From Bacteroidales bacterium UBA1077 (GTDB lineage: Bacteria; Bacteroidota; Bacteroidia; Bacteroidales; UBA932): DNA of 13,151 bases. Below the pieces are notes generated by a model, which saw only the letters and a list, made by a program, of their open reading frames with translations, did no database searches and was not told the DNA's origin. Position numbers and translations under genes: made by a program. The DNA lies in assembly GCA_002314195.1 (NCBI GenBank), contig DCCQ01000004.1, forward strand, positions 1 through 13,151. The letters are read 5' to 3'. Below are positions 1 through 6,368 of this stretch, one piece after another (position 1 is the stretch's first letter; each line of letters starts with the position of its first letter).

Positions 1-305
1 TTGTGGCGGATCGTCATCTTCCGGACTCCTTCGGGAACATAGACCCAGATCTCGCCGACCTCTTGTTTGACACCCACGACTCCCATCACCCCGACATCGA
101 AATCGAAGCCGGAGTCAGGAATCACCACCTTGATCAGGGCCGCCTTGCGGTTGTTCTGGTCAAGCATCGGGTAGTTGCTTCTCGCGTCCAGATCCCATTC
201 CAACTTCTTGAATGACTGGACATAAAAATCGGACGAGTCTCTCTGCGCCAGAGCGGAACCTGCGGCGAGGACAAGAAGTATGAATATGACAGCGAACCTT
301 TTCAT
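1..305 (-). CDS. PEGA-type periplasmic protein, N-terminal part (3' end outside window)
   Basis: The first 101 codons are visible; the gene runs off the left edge. It opens with a clear signal peptide (MKRFAVIFILLVLAAGSALA, then Q). The mature part begins with a region containing SFKKLEWDLDARSNYPMLDQ, then RKAALIKVVIPDSGFDFDVG and GEIWVYVPEGVRKMTIRH. This N-terminal module is one I recognise from Bacteroidetes exported proteins that carry PEGA domains further on, sometimes fused to SUMF1-type domains; the PEGA part itself is not in view. The ATG at 305 lies three bases after the TAG stop of the upstream gene, with GAG in between, so it is translated from the same message. Third gene of the minus-strand operon beside the kinase. 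Its precise role is unknown; an extracytoplasmic structural or sensory role is inference. Confidence 0.8.
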   Translation of the reverse strand, partial: MKRFAVIFILLVLAAGSALAQRDSSDFYVQSFKKLEWDLDARSNYPMLDQNNRKAALIKVVIPDSGFDFDVGVMGVVGVKQEVGEIWVYVPEGVRKMTIRH

Positions 306-308
306 CTC

Positions 309-2096
309 CTAAAAGTTATAAGGTCCGATCACCCCGAAGTCCTTGTCCGGCTCATCCTGCCAGGTCCGGACGTGGATGACAGGCCTTTGATAGTCCCGAA
401 GGTCCACGAGGATGAACAGATAGCCCGAGTCCGAATACGTCGTGGAGAAATATTCCTGCCTGATCTTTATGCCGAACAGCTGCTCTCCCTTGCCGAGTTT
501 CATCACCTCGCAGTCAGAGAATTGCAGGTTGATATATTCCTGACTGGCGAAGACCCTGCCGAGGTTCTTGATGTAGTTCGCCTTGTTCTGGCGGGTCAGG
601 GTGACGTAGCGGTTGCCACTGTACTCGTTCGGTCCTTTGACATTCCGCAGCACCCGCCCGGTGATGATCAGGGCGTCATCATCGAAGATGGAACTGATGT
701 AGTCCAGGCGCTTTAGGGCGTACGCCGTCTTGTAATTCTCCAGGAAACTGATGAGGATAATCCTTGCCTCTTCGGTCCATCCTGTCTGGCCTACAATGCT
801 TTGTACAGTTTCTTTCCCGAGAGAGAACGAAAGGTCGCAGATCTTTTTGTCCCCGTTGAAAGTGAACACGATGTTCTCCACGAACTGCCTTTGGTTGCCC
901 TTGAATGAGAACACCATCGGGACGCTTCTCGCATAGACCTCGTCTCCGAGTCCGTAGAAATTCAACTCTCCGAAGTTGAGCACCCGGGCGTTGCCGTAGC
1001 GGATGAGGCGGTTGAATATCTCATGGCCGTCCGGGGTGAAATATTCAGAGACATCCGCTCCGTCTGTGATGCCTTTGCATACCTTGGAGACAATGTCTTC
1101 ATATTCAGATGAAAAGACAACGGGTGTGAGGCCTCCGCGTGTGGAATCGGGCTCCCTCTGGAACTCCTCTCTTGCCACAACGTCCAGCACTTTCCTTTTG
1201 ACGGCGGAGAAATCGATTTTCCGCGCGGAGGACGCTGTTTCAGTGGTTCCGTCCGGATCGAGGTGAGTCTTTGCAGGCAGCATTTCGCCGTCGGTGCCTT
1301 TTGCCTGAGGAGCCAGAGCCTTCTCGACGAGATTCACCTCCCTGAACAAATGTTGGAGATGTGCCGGAGTGATCTCGTACTTGATTCGGTATAGATCGAT
1401 CTTGGAGCCTGGCCTGACCTCCACGAACCCCTTTCCGTCCTTGGCAGACAGTACCTTGCTCCAAGTCTTTCCGTCAAAGAATTTATAGTCAATGTTTTTG
1501 ACAGGCTTGCCGTCAAAAGTGAACGTCAGTTCCACGATGCCCTTGTCGTAGATGTCCTGCCTGTCGAACTCCACGTTCAGTCCTTTCAGGATCGCCTCGC
1601 GCCTGCTCTTGGCCTGGGCGATCGCGGTGACATCAGGGGAAGGGAGACTCCGCATCAGGGTCTCCGCCCAGGAATAGTAGCGCAGCGCGACATCCATCTG
1701 GCATTTCCGGTCGGCGGTGGACGCTATCTGGAGCATCTCCTTGACCTTTCTCCTTCTGCCGTCGAAGATCCGCTCCACGTCGCTTCTCTGAATATACCTT
1801 GTGACAGTCGTGGTCTTTCCTGTCGTGGAGATCATCCCGCATTCTCTTTTGATGTCATTGAGGTAGGTGAGCATCAGGGCTTTCTTCGTTTCAGGTGACG
1901 GTGCAGGCAGCTCTACAGTCATGGACAGTTTCTCTGCTATTCCGTCAAGCGCCACGCTGTCAGCCGCGTCGGCATCATCGGCCTCGCCCTCGGCGTAGAT
2001 GTAAGAATTGCCTTTCCTTATGCTCCCGGGGCTTTGCGCGCACGTAAGGTTCCAGCAGTAAAGAAGTGTCACGATTATGATGATAACCTTTTTCAT
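309..2096 (-). CDS. LPP20-like exported protein of the kinase-linked operon
   Basis: A 595-residue protein if read from the ATG at 2096. The open frame extends 25 codons further upstream, but that stretch overlaps the preceding gene and would bury the signal peptide, so 2096 is preferred. It starts with MKKVIIIIVTLLYCWNLTCA then Q, a secretion signal without a lipobox. Residues about 25-130 contain ALDGIAEKLSMTV and resemble the LPP20-type fold seen in Bacteroidetes exported proteins. A segment with CQMDVALRYYSWAETLMRSL follows, then a beta-rich domain (VELTFTFDGKPVKNIDYKFF) and a C-terminal half whose ISFLENYKTAYALKRLDYIS looks like an NTF2-like start. The fold assignments are from memory of the family. 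The gene follows the upstream stop by only 4 bases and precedes the PEGA-type gene by 3. No enzymatic motif is visible. Probably periplasmic or outer-membrane associated. Confidence 0.8.
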   Translation of the reverse strand: MKKVIIIIVTLLYCWNLTCAQSPGSIRKGNSYIYAEGEADDADAADSVALDGIAEKLSMTVELPAPSPETKKALMLTYLNDIKRECGMISTTGKTTTVTRYIQRSDVERIFDGRRRKVKEMLQIASTADRKCQMDVALRYYSWAETLMRSLPSPDVTAIAQAKSRREAILKGLNVEFDRQDIYDKGIVELTFTFDGKPVKNIDYKFFDGKTWSKVLSAKDGKGFVEVRPGSKIDLYRIKYEITPAHLQHLFREVNLVEKALAPQAKGTDGEMLPAKTHLDPDGTTETASSARKIDFSAVKRKVLDVVAREEFQREPDSTRGGLTPVVFSSEYEDIVSKVCKGITDGADVSEYFTPDGHEIFNRLIRYGNARVLNFGELNFYGLGDEVYARSVPMVFSFKGNQRQFVENIVFTFNGDKKICDLSFSLGKETVQSIVGQTGWTEEARIILISFLENYKTAYALKRLDYISSIFDDDALIITGRVLRNVKGPNEYSGNRYVTLTRQNKANYIKNLGRVFASQEYINLQFSDCEVMKLGKGEQLFGIKIRQEYFSTTYSDSGYLFILVDLRDYQRPVIHVRTWQDEPDKDFGVIGPYNF

Positions 2097-2100
2097 CCCG

Positions 2101-2655
2101 TCAATCTTTGTAGGAGGAATATGTGGATTCAAATCTGGCCCTCTGATCTTTTTCCATCGGTCCGTCAACACTTTTTAGAGCATTTTTGATCTCCTCGGCC
2201 ATCAGTTCGGCATCCCCGGCCGACGCGCTGTCCGACCGGCAGTACCTCCGCAGTTCCTCGTACCTTCCAAGTATGTCGTCCCATTGCCTCCGGCGGTCTC
2301 TCTCAATCTTTGAATATGTCTCCAGAAGCATCTCCGGCGATGTCCCGGAATCCGTGTCCGTTTCTCCGAGCCGGTTTCCGTCTTTGTCAAAATAGCAGCA
2401 GAGGCTTCCGGTGAAAGCCACGCCGACATCGTCCGTGAGAAAGTAGATGTTGTCGTAGGTGACCGGCATTATCACCCGGCCGGAAGTGTCCGTCAGTCCA
2501 TATTCCCCGTCCAGTGAGACAATCATGGTCCCGTTGAGACAATCGGTTTCCGTGTCGTAGACCTGACTGACCGCACCCGTCTCCGGACGGGTGGAGCAAG
2601 ATGTGACGACTATGGCCGTTGAAAGGAATATGCCCTGGATATTCATAATATTCAT
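2101..2655 (-). CDS. WG-repeat-like lipoprotein
   Basis: About 184 residues from the ATG at 2655; the in-frame ATG at 2646 is almost equally good. Either start gives a lipoprotein signal, MNIMNIQGIFLSTAIVVTSC, with the acylated Cys at residue 20 (or 17). A longer frame to 2733 is rejected: it would place about 26 charged residues before the signal and start upstream of the promoter core at 2664-2671. The middle carries one WG-like repeat (GEYGLTDTSGRVIMPVTYDN followed by IYFLTDDVGVAF). The C-terminal third is charged and helical (KIERDRRRQWDDILGRYEEL), possibly coiled coil. It heads the three-gene operon and is divergently transcribed from the kinase at 2732. WG repeats are common in Bacteroidetes envelope proteins; the function here is unknown, and a link to kinase signalling is suggested only by position. 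Confidence 0.75.
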   Translation of the reverse strand: MNIMNIQGIFLSTAIVVTSCSTRPETGAVSQVYDTETDCLNGTMIVSLDGEYGLTDTSGRVIMPVTYDNIYFLTDDVGVAFTGSLCCYFDKDGNRLGETDTDSGTSPEMLLETYSKIERDRRRQWDDILGRYEELRRYCRSDSASAGDAELMAEEIKNALKSVDGPMEKDQRARFESTYSSYKD

Positions 2656-2663
2656 TAAGTGAA

Positions 2664-2671
2664 CAAATTTA
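2664..2671 (-). promoter_or_regulatory. -7 element (TAAATTTG) for the envelope operon
   Basis: Minus-strand TAAATTTG fits the Bacteroidetes consensus TAnnTTTG. No good TTG lies at the expected distance upstream, so this is a half-supported promoter. The box ends only 8 bases before the ATG at 2655 and 17 before the one at 2646, so the message has a very short leader or none if 2655 is used. An imperfect dyad (TTCATTAAGTGAA, 2651-2663) overlaps the presumed start point. Confidence 0.5.
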
Positions 2672-2679
2672 CCAATATT

Positions 2680-2713
2680 TTTGTTAAAATGCTTGCGGAA
2701 AAGGCTATATTTG
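2680..2713 (+). promoter_or_regulatory. Promoter of the kinase gene
   Basis: TTTG at 2680-2683, a 22-bp spacer, then TATATTTG at 2706-2713, matching the Bacteroidetes -33/-7 pattern. The kinase ATG at 2732 follows by 18 bases. Because the -7 box lies downstream of the alternative TTG start at 2681, it also supports 2732 as the true start. Confidence 0.65.
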
Positions 2714-2731
2714 AGTTTCATTTGCTTTGCC

Positions 2732-3631
2732 ATGGAGGAAACATCTGCTTTTTTCGGCTCTTGCGAGGAACTATCCCGCGGCTCATCCCGGACCGTTCAG
2801 AAGGTCTATGAGTCGGACGGGGGCTTTTCTGTCATCAGCCGGATGACCCTTGACGGCAAATTGGTGGCACTGAAATCCTTGAAGCCTGAATATGTCGGGA
2901 ATCCATTTTATGAGGGGTTGCTCCGCAAGGAGTATGAGATCAGCCACACTCTGGACCATCCGAACATCTGCCCGGTTCTGGATTTCATGAATATCCCCGG
3001 TCTTGGCAACTGCATCGTGATGCAATGGATTGACGGCGAGAGTCTTGCCGACCTGTTGCCGAACCTTTCCCACAGATCACCGAGCGGCCGGTCAACTCTG
3101 CGAAAAATCATCTTTGAGCTTTGCGACGCCCTTGAGTACCTGCACCGCCACCAGATCATCCACCGAGACTTGAAGCCAGGCAACATCATGATCACCAGAA
3201 ACGGCCGGAATGTCAAACTGATAGATTTCGGTCTTGCGGACGCCGACTGGTACGCCACTTTCAAGAACCCGGCCGGGACGAAAGACTTCATCTCACCGGA
3301 ACAGATGGCAGGGGAGAGTGTGGACTGCCGCACGGACATATATTCATTGGGCAAGATAATGCAGGCTATGGGAATATATTCACGGATAGCCTCTGTCTGT
3401 GCCGTCGAGGACCGTGACAAGCGCTACGGGGCGGTCTCGGAGGTTCGTTCCGCCATTTTGAGAGAGAATAGACGGAAGCATTGGTTTTGGATCTTTCTTA
3501 TCGCTTCGTGGTTGTGTGTGATCCTGTCATTCAGTATGCTGCTTCCTGACATCCGGGCTTGGAGAGAACGCCGTGCCGTGTATTCCGTATTTGAGCGAAT
3601 CAGTTCGGAGATCAAGGAAACAGGCTATTGA
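2732..3631 (+). CDS. Membrane-anchored Ser/Thr protein kinase
   Basis: A 299-residue Hanks-type kinase. Visible catalytic elements: the ATP-anchoring lysine K48 in VALK, an alpha-C glutamate (E67 or E69) in LLRKEYEI, the catalytic loop HRDLKPGN at 144-151, DFG at 165-167, SPE (for APE) at 188-190, and the subdomain IX aspartate in TDIYSLG (D202). All catalytic residues are present, so it should be active. The usual GxGxxG loop is not obvious; SDGGFSVIS at about 28-36 stands in its place, as I recall for this Bacteroidetes kinase subfamily. After a shortened C-lobe comes one transmembrane segment (about 250-271, rich in W, F, L, I) and a tail of about 28 residues, predicted outside the cytoplasm. 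It is divergent from the envelope operon at 2655, a pairing I recognise between such kinases and WG/PEGA/LPP20 proteins. Substrate unknown. Confidence 0.92.
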   Translation: MEETSAFFGSCEELSRGSSRTVQKVYESDGGFSVISRMTLDGKLVALKSLKPEYVGNPFYEGLLRKEYEISHTLDHPNICPVLDFMNIPGLGNCIVMQWIDGESLADLLPNLSHRSPSGRSTLRKIIFELCDALEYLHRHQIIHRDLKPGNIMITRNGRNVKLIDFGLADADWYATFKNPAGTKDFISPEQMAGESVDCRTDIYSLGKIMQAMGIYSRIASVCAVEDRDKRYGAVSEVRSAILRENRRKHWFWIFLIASWLCVILSFSMLLPDIRAWRERRAVYSVFERISSEIKETGY

Positions 3632-4212
3632 TCGATCCCTTCGCTGATGACATCGACCCTGTTCAGACCTTCCTGTGTTCCGGCGATGTAGGAGAGGGTA
3701 TATTCACCGTTCCTAAGGATTCTTGGAATGTACAGCGGGTAGCCGATCATAAACGACTCGGTCTTAAATTTGTCTCCTTCAAGCAGTTTCGAGTTTTCGG
3801 ATTTGATGACCGTGTAGTCTCCGTTCCCGTCGTGCCGGAGCGTGACAAGCCGGTTCGGCGCCCATCCGATGAGCACCTCAGCCCCTTTTTTCAGATCGTG
3901 TGAGCAGATCTTCTTCACCGAGAAAAAATTGGACACGTAGTGTCCGTCATTTATGATGCTCTGCCGGAACGCGCTGAAGTCCCGTTTCCCGATGTATCTG
4001 GACAGCACATTGAGTGTCGAGATTCTCGGTGTCGGTCTCAGTGTCACATATCCCCACAGCCTTTTCAGGGTTGAGGCGGAGATCAGTTCGCCCGACTCGT
4101 GCTCGACCACAACTGACAGCGCCTCGAAGTCGGCGGACGTCGAAAGCCTTCTTCCGTAGCGTTTCTCGACCTCCGCCAGCAAATAATTCAATTCCGGTAT
4201 TATCTTGGCCAT
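3625..4212 (-). CDS. Bacteroidetes-specific protein with HTH-like N-terminus and beta-rich C-terminus
   Basis: 195 residues, starting at the ATG at 4212. I recognise the family as common in Bacteroidetes, but it has no established name known to me. The N-terminal half is helical and contains the family signature SASTLKRLWGYV (46-57), then PRISTLNVLSRYIGKRDFSAF (part of 62-82), which looks like two short DNA-binding-type helices; regulator function is inference. The C-terminal half is a compact beta domain marked by LKKGAEVLIGWAPNRLVTLR, SKLLEGDKF and GYPLYI, ending near YIAGTQEGLN. The gene is tail to tail with the kinase, and the two stop regions overlap by 7 bases. It has a good promoter of its own (4234-4264) with an unusual repeated element upstream, shared with the operon at 9843. 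Confidence 0.8.
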   Translation of the reverse strand: MAKIIPELNYLLAEVEKRYGRRLSTSADFEALSVVVEHESGELISASTLKRLWGYVTLRPTPRISTLNVLSRYIGKRDFSAFRQSIINDGHYVSNFFSVKKICSHDLKKGAEVLIGWAPNRLVTLRHDGNGDYTVIKSENSKLLEGDKFKTESFMIGYPLYIPRILRNGEYTLSYIAGTQEGLNRVDVISEGIDQ

Positions 4213-4233
4213 CTATGCATTTGTTTTGACACG

Positions 4234-4264
4234 CAAAGATATTCATTTAGTCCGTTTCGTTCAA
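4234..4264 (-). promoter_or_regulatory. Promoter of the 4212 gene
   Basis: Read on the minus strand: TTG at 4264-4262, a 20-bp spacer, then TATCTTTG at 4241-4234. It fits TTG-N19-22-TAnnTTTG well. The ATG at 4212 follows the box by 21 bases. Confidence 0.7.
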
Positions 4265-4291
4265 GTTCATTCCGGTTCATTTTGGTTCATT
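4262..4291 (-). promoter_or_regulatory. Candidate operator: three 10-bp-spaced AATGAAC repeats
   Basis: On the plus strand GTTCATT occurs at 4265-4271, 4275-4281 and 4285-4291, exactly 10 bp apart, so all copies face the same side of the helix. The array abuts the -33 TTG of the 4212 gene. The stretch 4262-4283 matches 9916-9937 at 19 of 22 positions and has the identical distance to the -7 box there. This points to an activator or repressor site; the protein that binds it is not known. Confidence 0.6.
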
Positions 4292-4346
4292 GTGCATGTT
4301 CCCTTAAAAACTGACGGATAGTCTTTCTAATGCCCGCCAAATCAGT

Positions 4347-4354
4347 TATATTTG
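4347..4354 (+). promoter_or_regulatory. -7 element (TATATTTG) of the LRR lipoprotein gene
   Basis: TATATTTG fits TAnnTTTG, but no TTG stands about 20 bp upstream. The box ends 6 bases before the ATG at 4361, so transcription would begin at or very near the start codon, giving a leaderless or nearly leaderless message. Confidence 0.5.
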
Positions 4355-4360
4355 CATGCT

Positions 4361-6343
4361 ATGTCAATCTCACGAGTGTTTTTGGTTTTCATGTCGCTCT
4401 GTGTCGGGATCGTCTCATGTGTGAAAGACCCCGATTCATCGTTCCATTCCGCTCCTGAGATTCTGAGCACCACATTTAGCGTTGAAGGGACGGATGCCAT
4501 ACTCCGCTGCAAAGTGTCGAGGGCTGACAACATCAAGGGCTGCGGTTTCTATTTCGGCAACAGCGAGAACGCAATGGAGCGTCTTGATGTGGATCATCTT
4601 TCGGGTAATGAGTTTTCGACGACAATTTCTGGTTTGGCCTGTGGCGAGTACTTTTGCCGCTCGTTTGTCTCCGGCGGAGACGATGACCGGTTGTCGGGCA
4701 TCCAACGATTCGAGATAGAGCAGCGGATGCCTGTCCTTACCCTCAACTCATTGACCATCAAAAACGGTACGGCTCTGGTCTTTGATTATTCCGTTGAGGA
4801 TGTTTTCAGCGGTGAGATGATGGTCTGTGGATTGTGCTGGAGTCTTTCTCCGTCCCCGACTTTCGATCTGGCGACCAAAACCATAGATGGCTCAGACTAT
4901 GGGGACCGGACGGTGACAGTCGAAGGACTGACGATCGGCCAGACCTACTATTTCCGAGCCTATGCAGTCAATGCGAAGGGTACAGCCTACAGTCAGGAAA
5001 TGGAGGTGGTGATTCCGATGCCGTTCGAGGATAAGGTGTTGGCTGATTGGATGATTGCCAATTGGGACAAGGACTCCGATGGCCTGATCAGCTTTGAGGA
5101 AGCCGCCCTCGTGACCAAGATTGACATTCGTTCGGACGATGTCAAGTCGCTTAAAGGGCTGGAATATCTTCCGAATCTGGACACCGTTTGGTGCCGCGGG
5201 CTGTCGTGTGGTCCGGAAGGCGGAAGCGGTGCACTTGCATCTGTCGATCTTGGCGCGAATCATCACGTCACTTGTCTGGACCTGTCCAACAACCACATTG
5301 AATCTTTGATTCTGTCAGGCGAGTCCCGCCTTTCGTCTCTGGTTCTCTCCGGCAATGTGGAATTGAAGACAGAAGTCCTGACCTACAGTCTGGCTTCCTT
5401 GCGGGATCTCCGTTCGCTTGACGTCGCCGGTTGCCGGAATCTGGCCCCGGATCTGTCTCTTTTCCCGTCGCTTGAGGAGTTCAGCTATGATTCCCGCTCC
5501 GGAATAAAGGACAATGAGAAATTGTTCCGCCAGAAAAGCGACCTCCGGCGGCTCTACGCCGGGGATGCCCTGGAGGATGGGGACAAGATCTACCTGCTCG
5601 CTGATCTGGTGGTCCTTGATTGCGCCGGAAGCCCTGTGCATTCTCTGAATCTGCGTTACAATGTCAAGTTGAGATCCCTTAACATTGACGGTTGCGATGA
5701 AATCTCGTTTCTGGATCTGAACACAAATCCTGAACTCTCTGAACTTCATTGTCTCAGTGAGGGTCTTAAGCGTCTTGAACTGCTTGAAGGACGTCAGATT
5801 GATGGCATCAATGTCAACCTCGGCCAGCATAGGTATGTCCATGAATCAGTGGAAATTGTCTATACGCCCCGCATTGAGGACAAGGTGTTCGCGCGGTTCA
5901 TCCTCGACAACTACGACTTCAACTATGACTCCTTTGTGTCCTTGGCGGAGGCTGCGGAAGTCGAGTCAATGAATATCCCTGCGGAGGAATATTCCGGAAT
6001 AGAATCGCTCTATGGTATCGGTATGTTCACAGCCCTCAAGAATCTGGATGTCTCGGGCCAGACCCTGTTGACGGAACTTGACCTTTCCAAGAATGTCGCC
6101 TTGACGCTCTTGATCTGCGACAACACTTCCCTGAAAGCCCTCGATCTCCGTAATTGCCCTGCCCTCGTGTCGCTCTATGCCCAGAACACATCCTTGGAGT
6201 CGCTTGACCTTACCCGCAGCCCGGCCCTGAAAGAAGCATACCTGTCCGGCTCTCCGATCAAGACCCTCTACATCACAGCAGCCCAGAAGGCGACCCTCAA
6301 TCTGACCTGCGACCCAGGCGCCGAAATTATTGTCGTTGAGTAA
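4361..6343 (+). CDS. LRR surface lipoprotein with FN3-like and EF-hand-like segments
   Basis: 660 residues from the ATG at 4361; an upstream TTG at 4352 lies inside the -7 box and is rejected. The signal MSISRVFLVFMSLCVGIVSC gives a lipidated Cys20. Order of modules: FN3-like domain at about 30-120 (ISGLACGEYFCRSFV is the typical F/G-strand pattern); second FN3-like domain at about 122-219 (TIGQTYYFRAYAVNAKGTAY); a canonical EF-hand loop at 236-247, DKDSDGLISFEE; Bacteroidetes-style LRRs at about 260-505 (VTCLDLSNNHIESLILSG); a second, degenerate EF-hand-like loop at 519-530 (D, N, D and E at positions 1, 3, 5, 12, with Ser instead of Gly at 6); more LRRs to about 650. It is probably exposed on the outer membrane and binds calcium and an unknown ligand. 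A decayed paralogue fragment lies at 7808-7966. It faces the ATPase gene tail to tail, 25 bp away. Confidence 0.88.
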   Translation: MSISRVFLVFMSLCVGIVSCVKDPDSSFHSAPEILSTTFSVEGTDAILRCKVSRADNIKGCGFYFGNSENAMERLDVDHLSGNEFSTTISGLACGEYFCRSFVSGGDDDRLSGIQRFEIEQRMPVLTLNSLTIKNGTALVFDYSVEDVFSGEMMVCGLCWSLSPSPTFDLATKTIDGSDYGDRTVTVEGLTIGQTYYFRAYAVNAKGTAYSQEMEVVIPMPFEDKVLADWMIANWDKDSDGLISFEEAALVTKIDIRSDDVKSLKGLEYLPNLDTVWCRGLSCGPEGGSGALASVDLGANHHVTCLDLSNNHIESLILSGESRLSSLVLSGNVELKTEVLTYSLASLRDLRSLDVAGCRNLAPDLSLFPSLEEFSYDSRSGIKDNEKLFRQKSDLRRLYAGDALEDGDKIYLLADLVVLDCAGSPVHSLNLRYNVKLRSLNIDGCDEISFLDLNTNPELSELHCLSEGLKRLELLEGRQIDGINVNLGQHRYVHESVEIVYTPRIEDKVFARFILDNYDFNYDSFVSLAEAAEVESMNIPAEEYSGIESLYGIGMFTALKNLDVSGQTLLTELDLSKNVALTLLICDNTSLKALDLRNCPALVSLYAQNTSLESLDLTRSPALKEAYLSGSPIKTLYITAAQKATLNLTCDPGAEIIVVE

Positions 6344-6368
6344 AAAGAAATGCCTGGCGAAAGGTCTT

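Noticed and set aside
2908..3420. 170-codon frame antisense to the kinase
   Set aside because: The kinase on the other strand has all catalytic motifs; this frame is rich in Arg and Ser, as is usual for the shadow of a GC-rich gene.
5315..5842. 175-codon antisense frame within the LRR lipoprotein
   Set aside because: It mirrors the regular LRR coding pattern, has no start context, and overlaps a clearly real gene.
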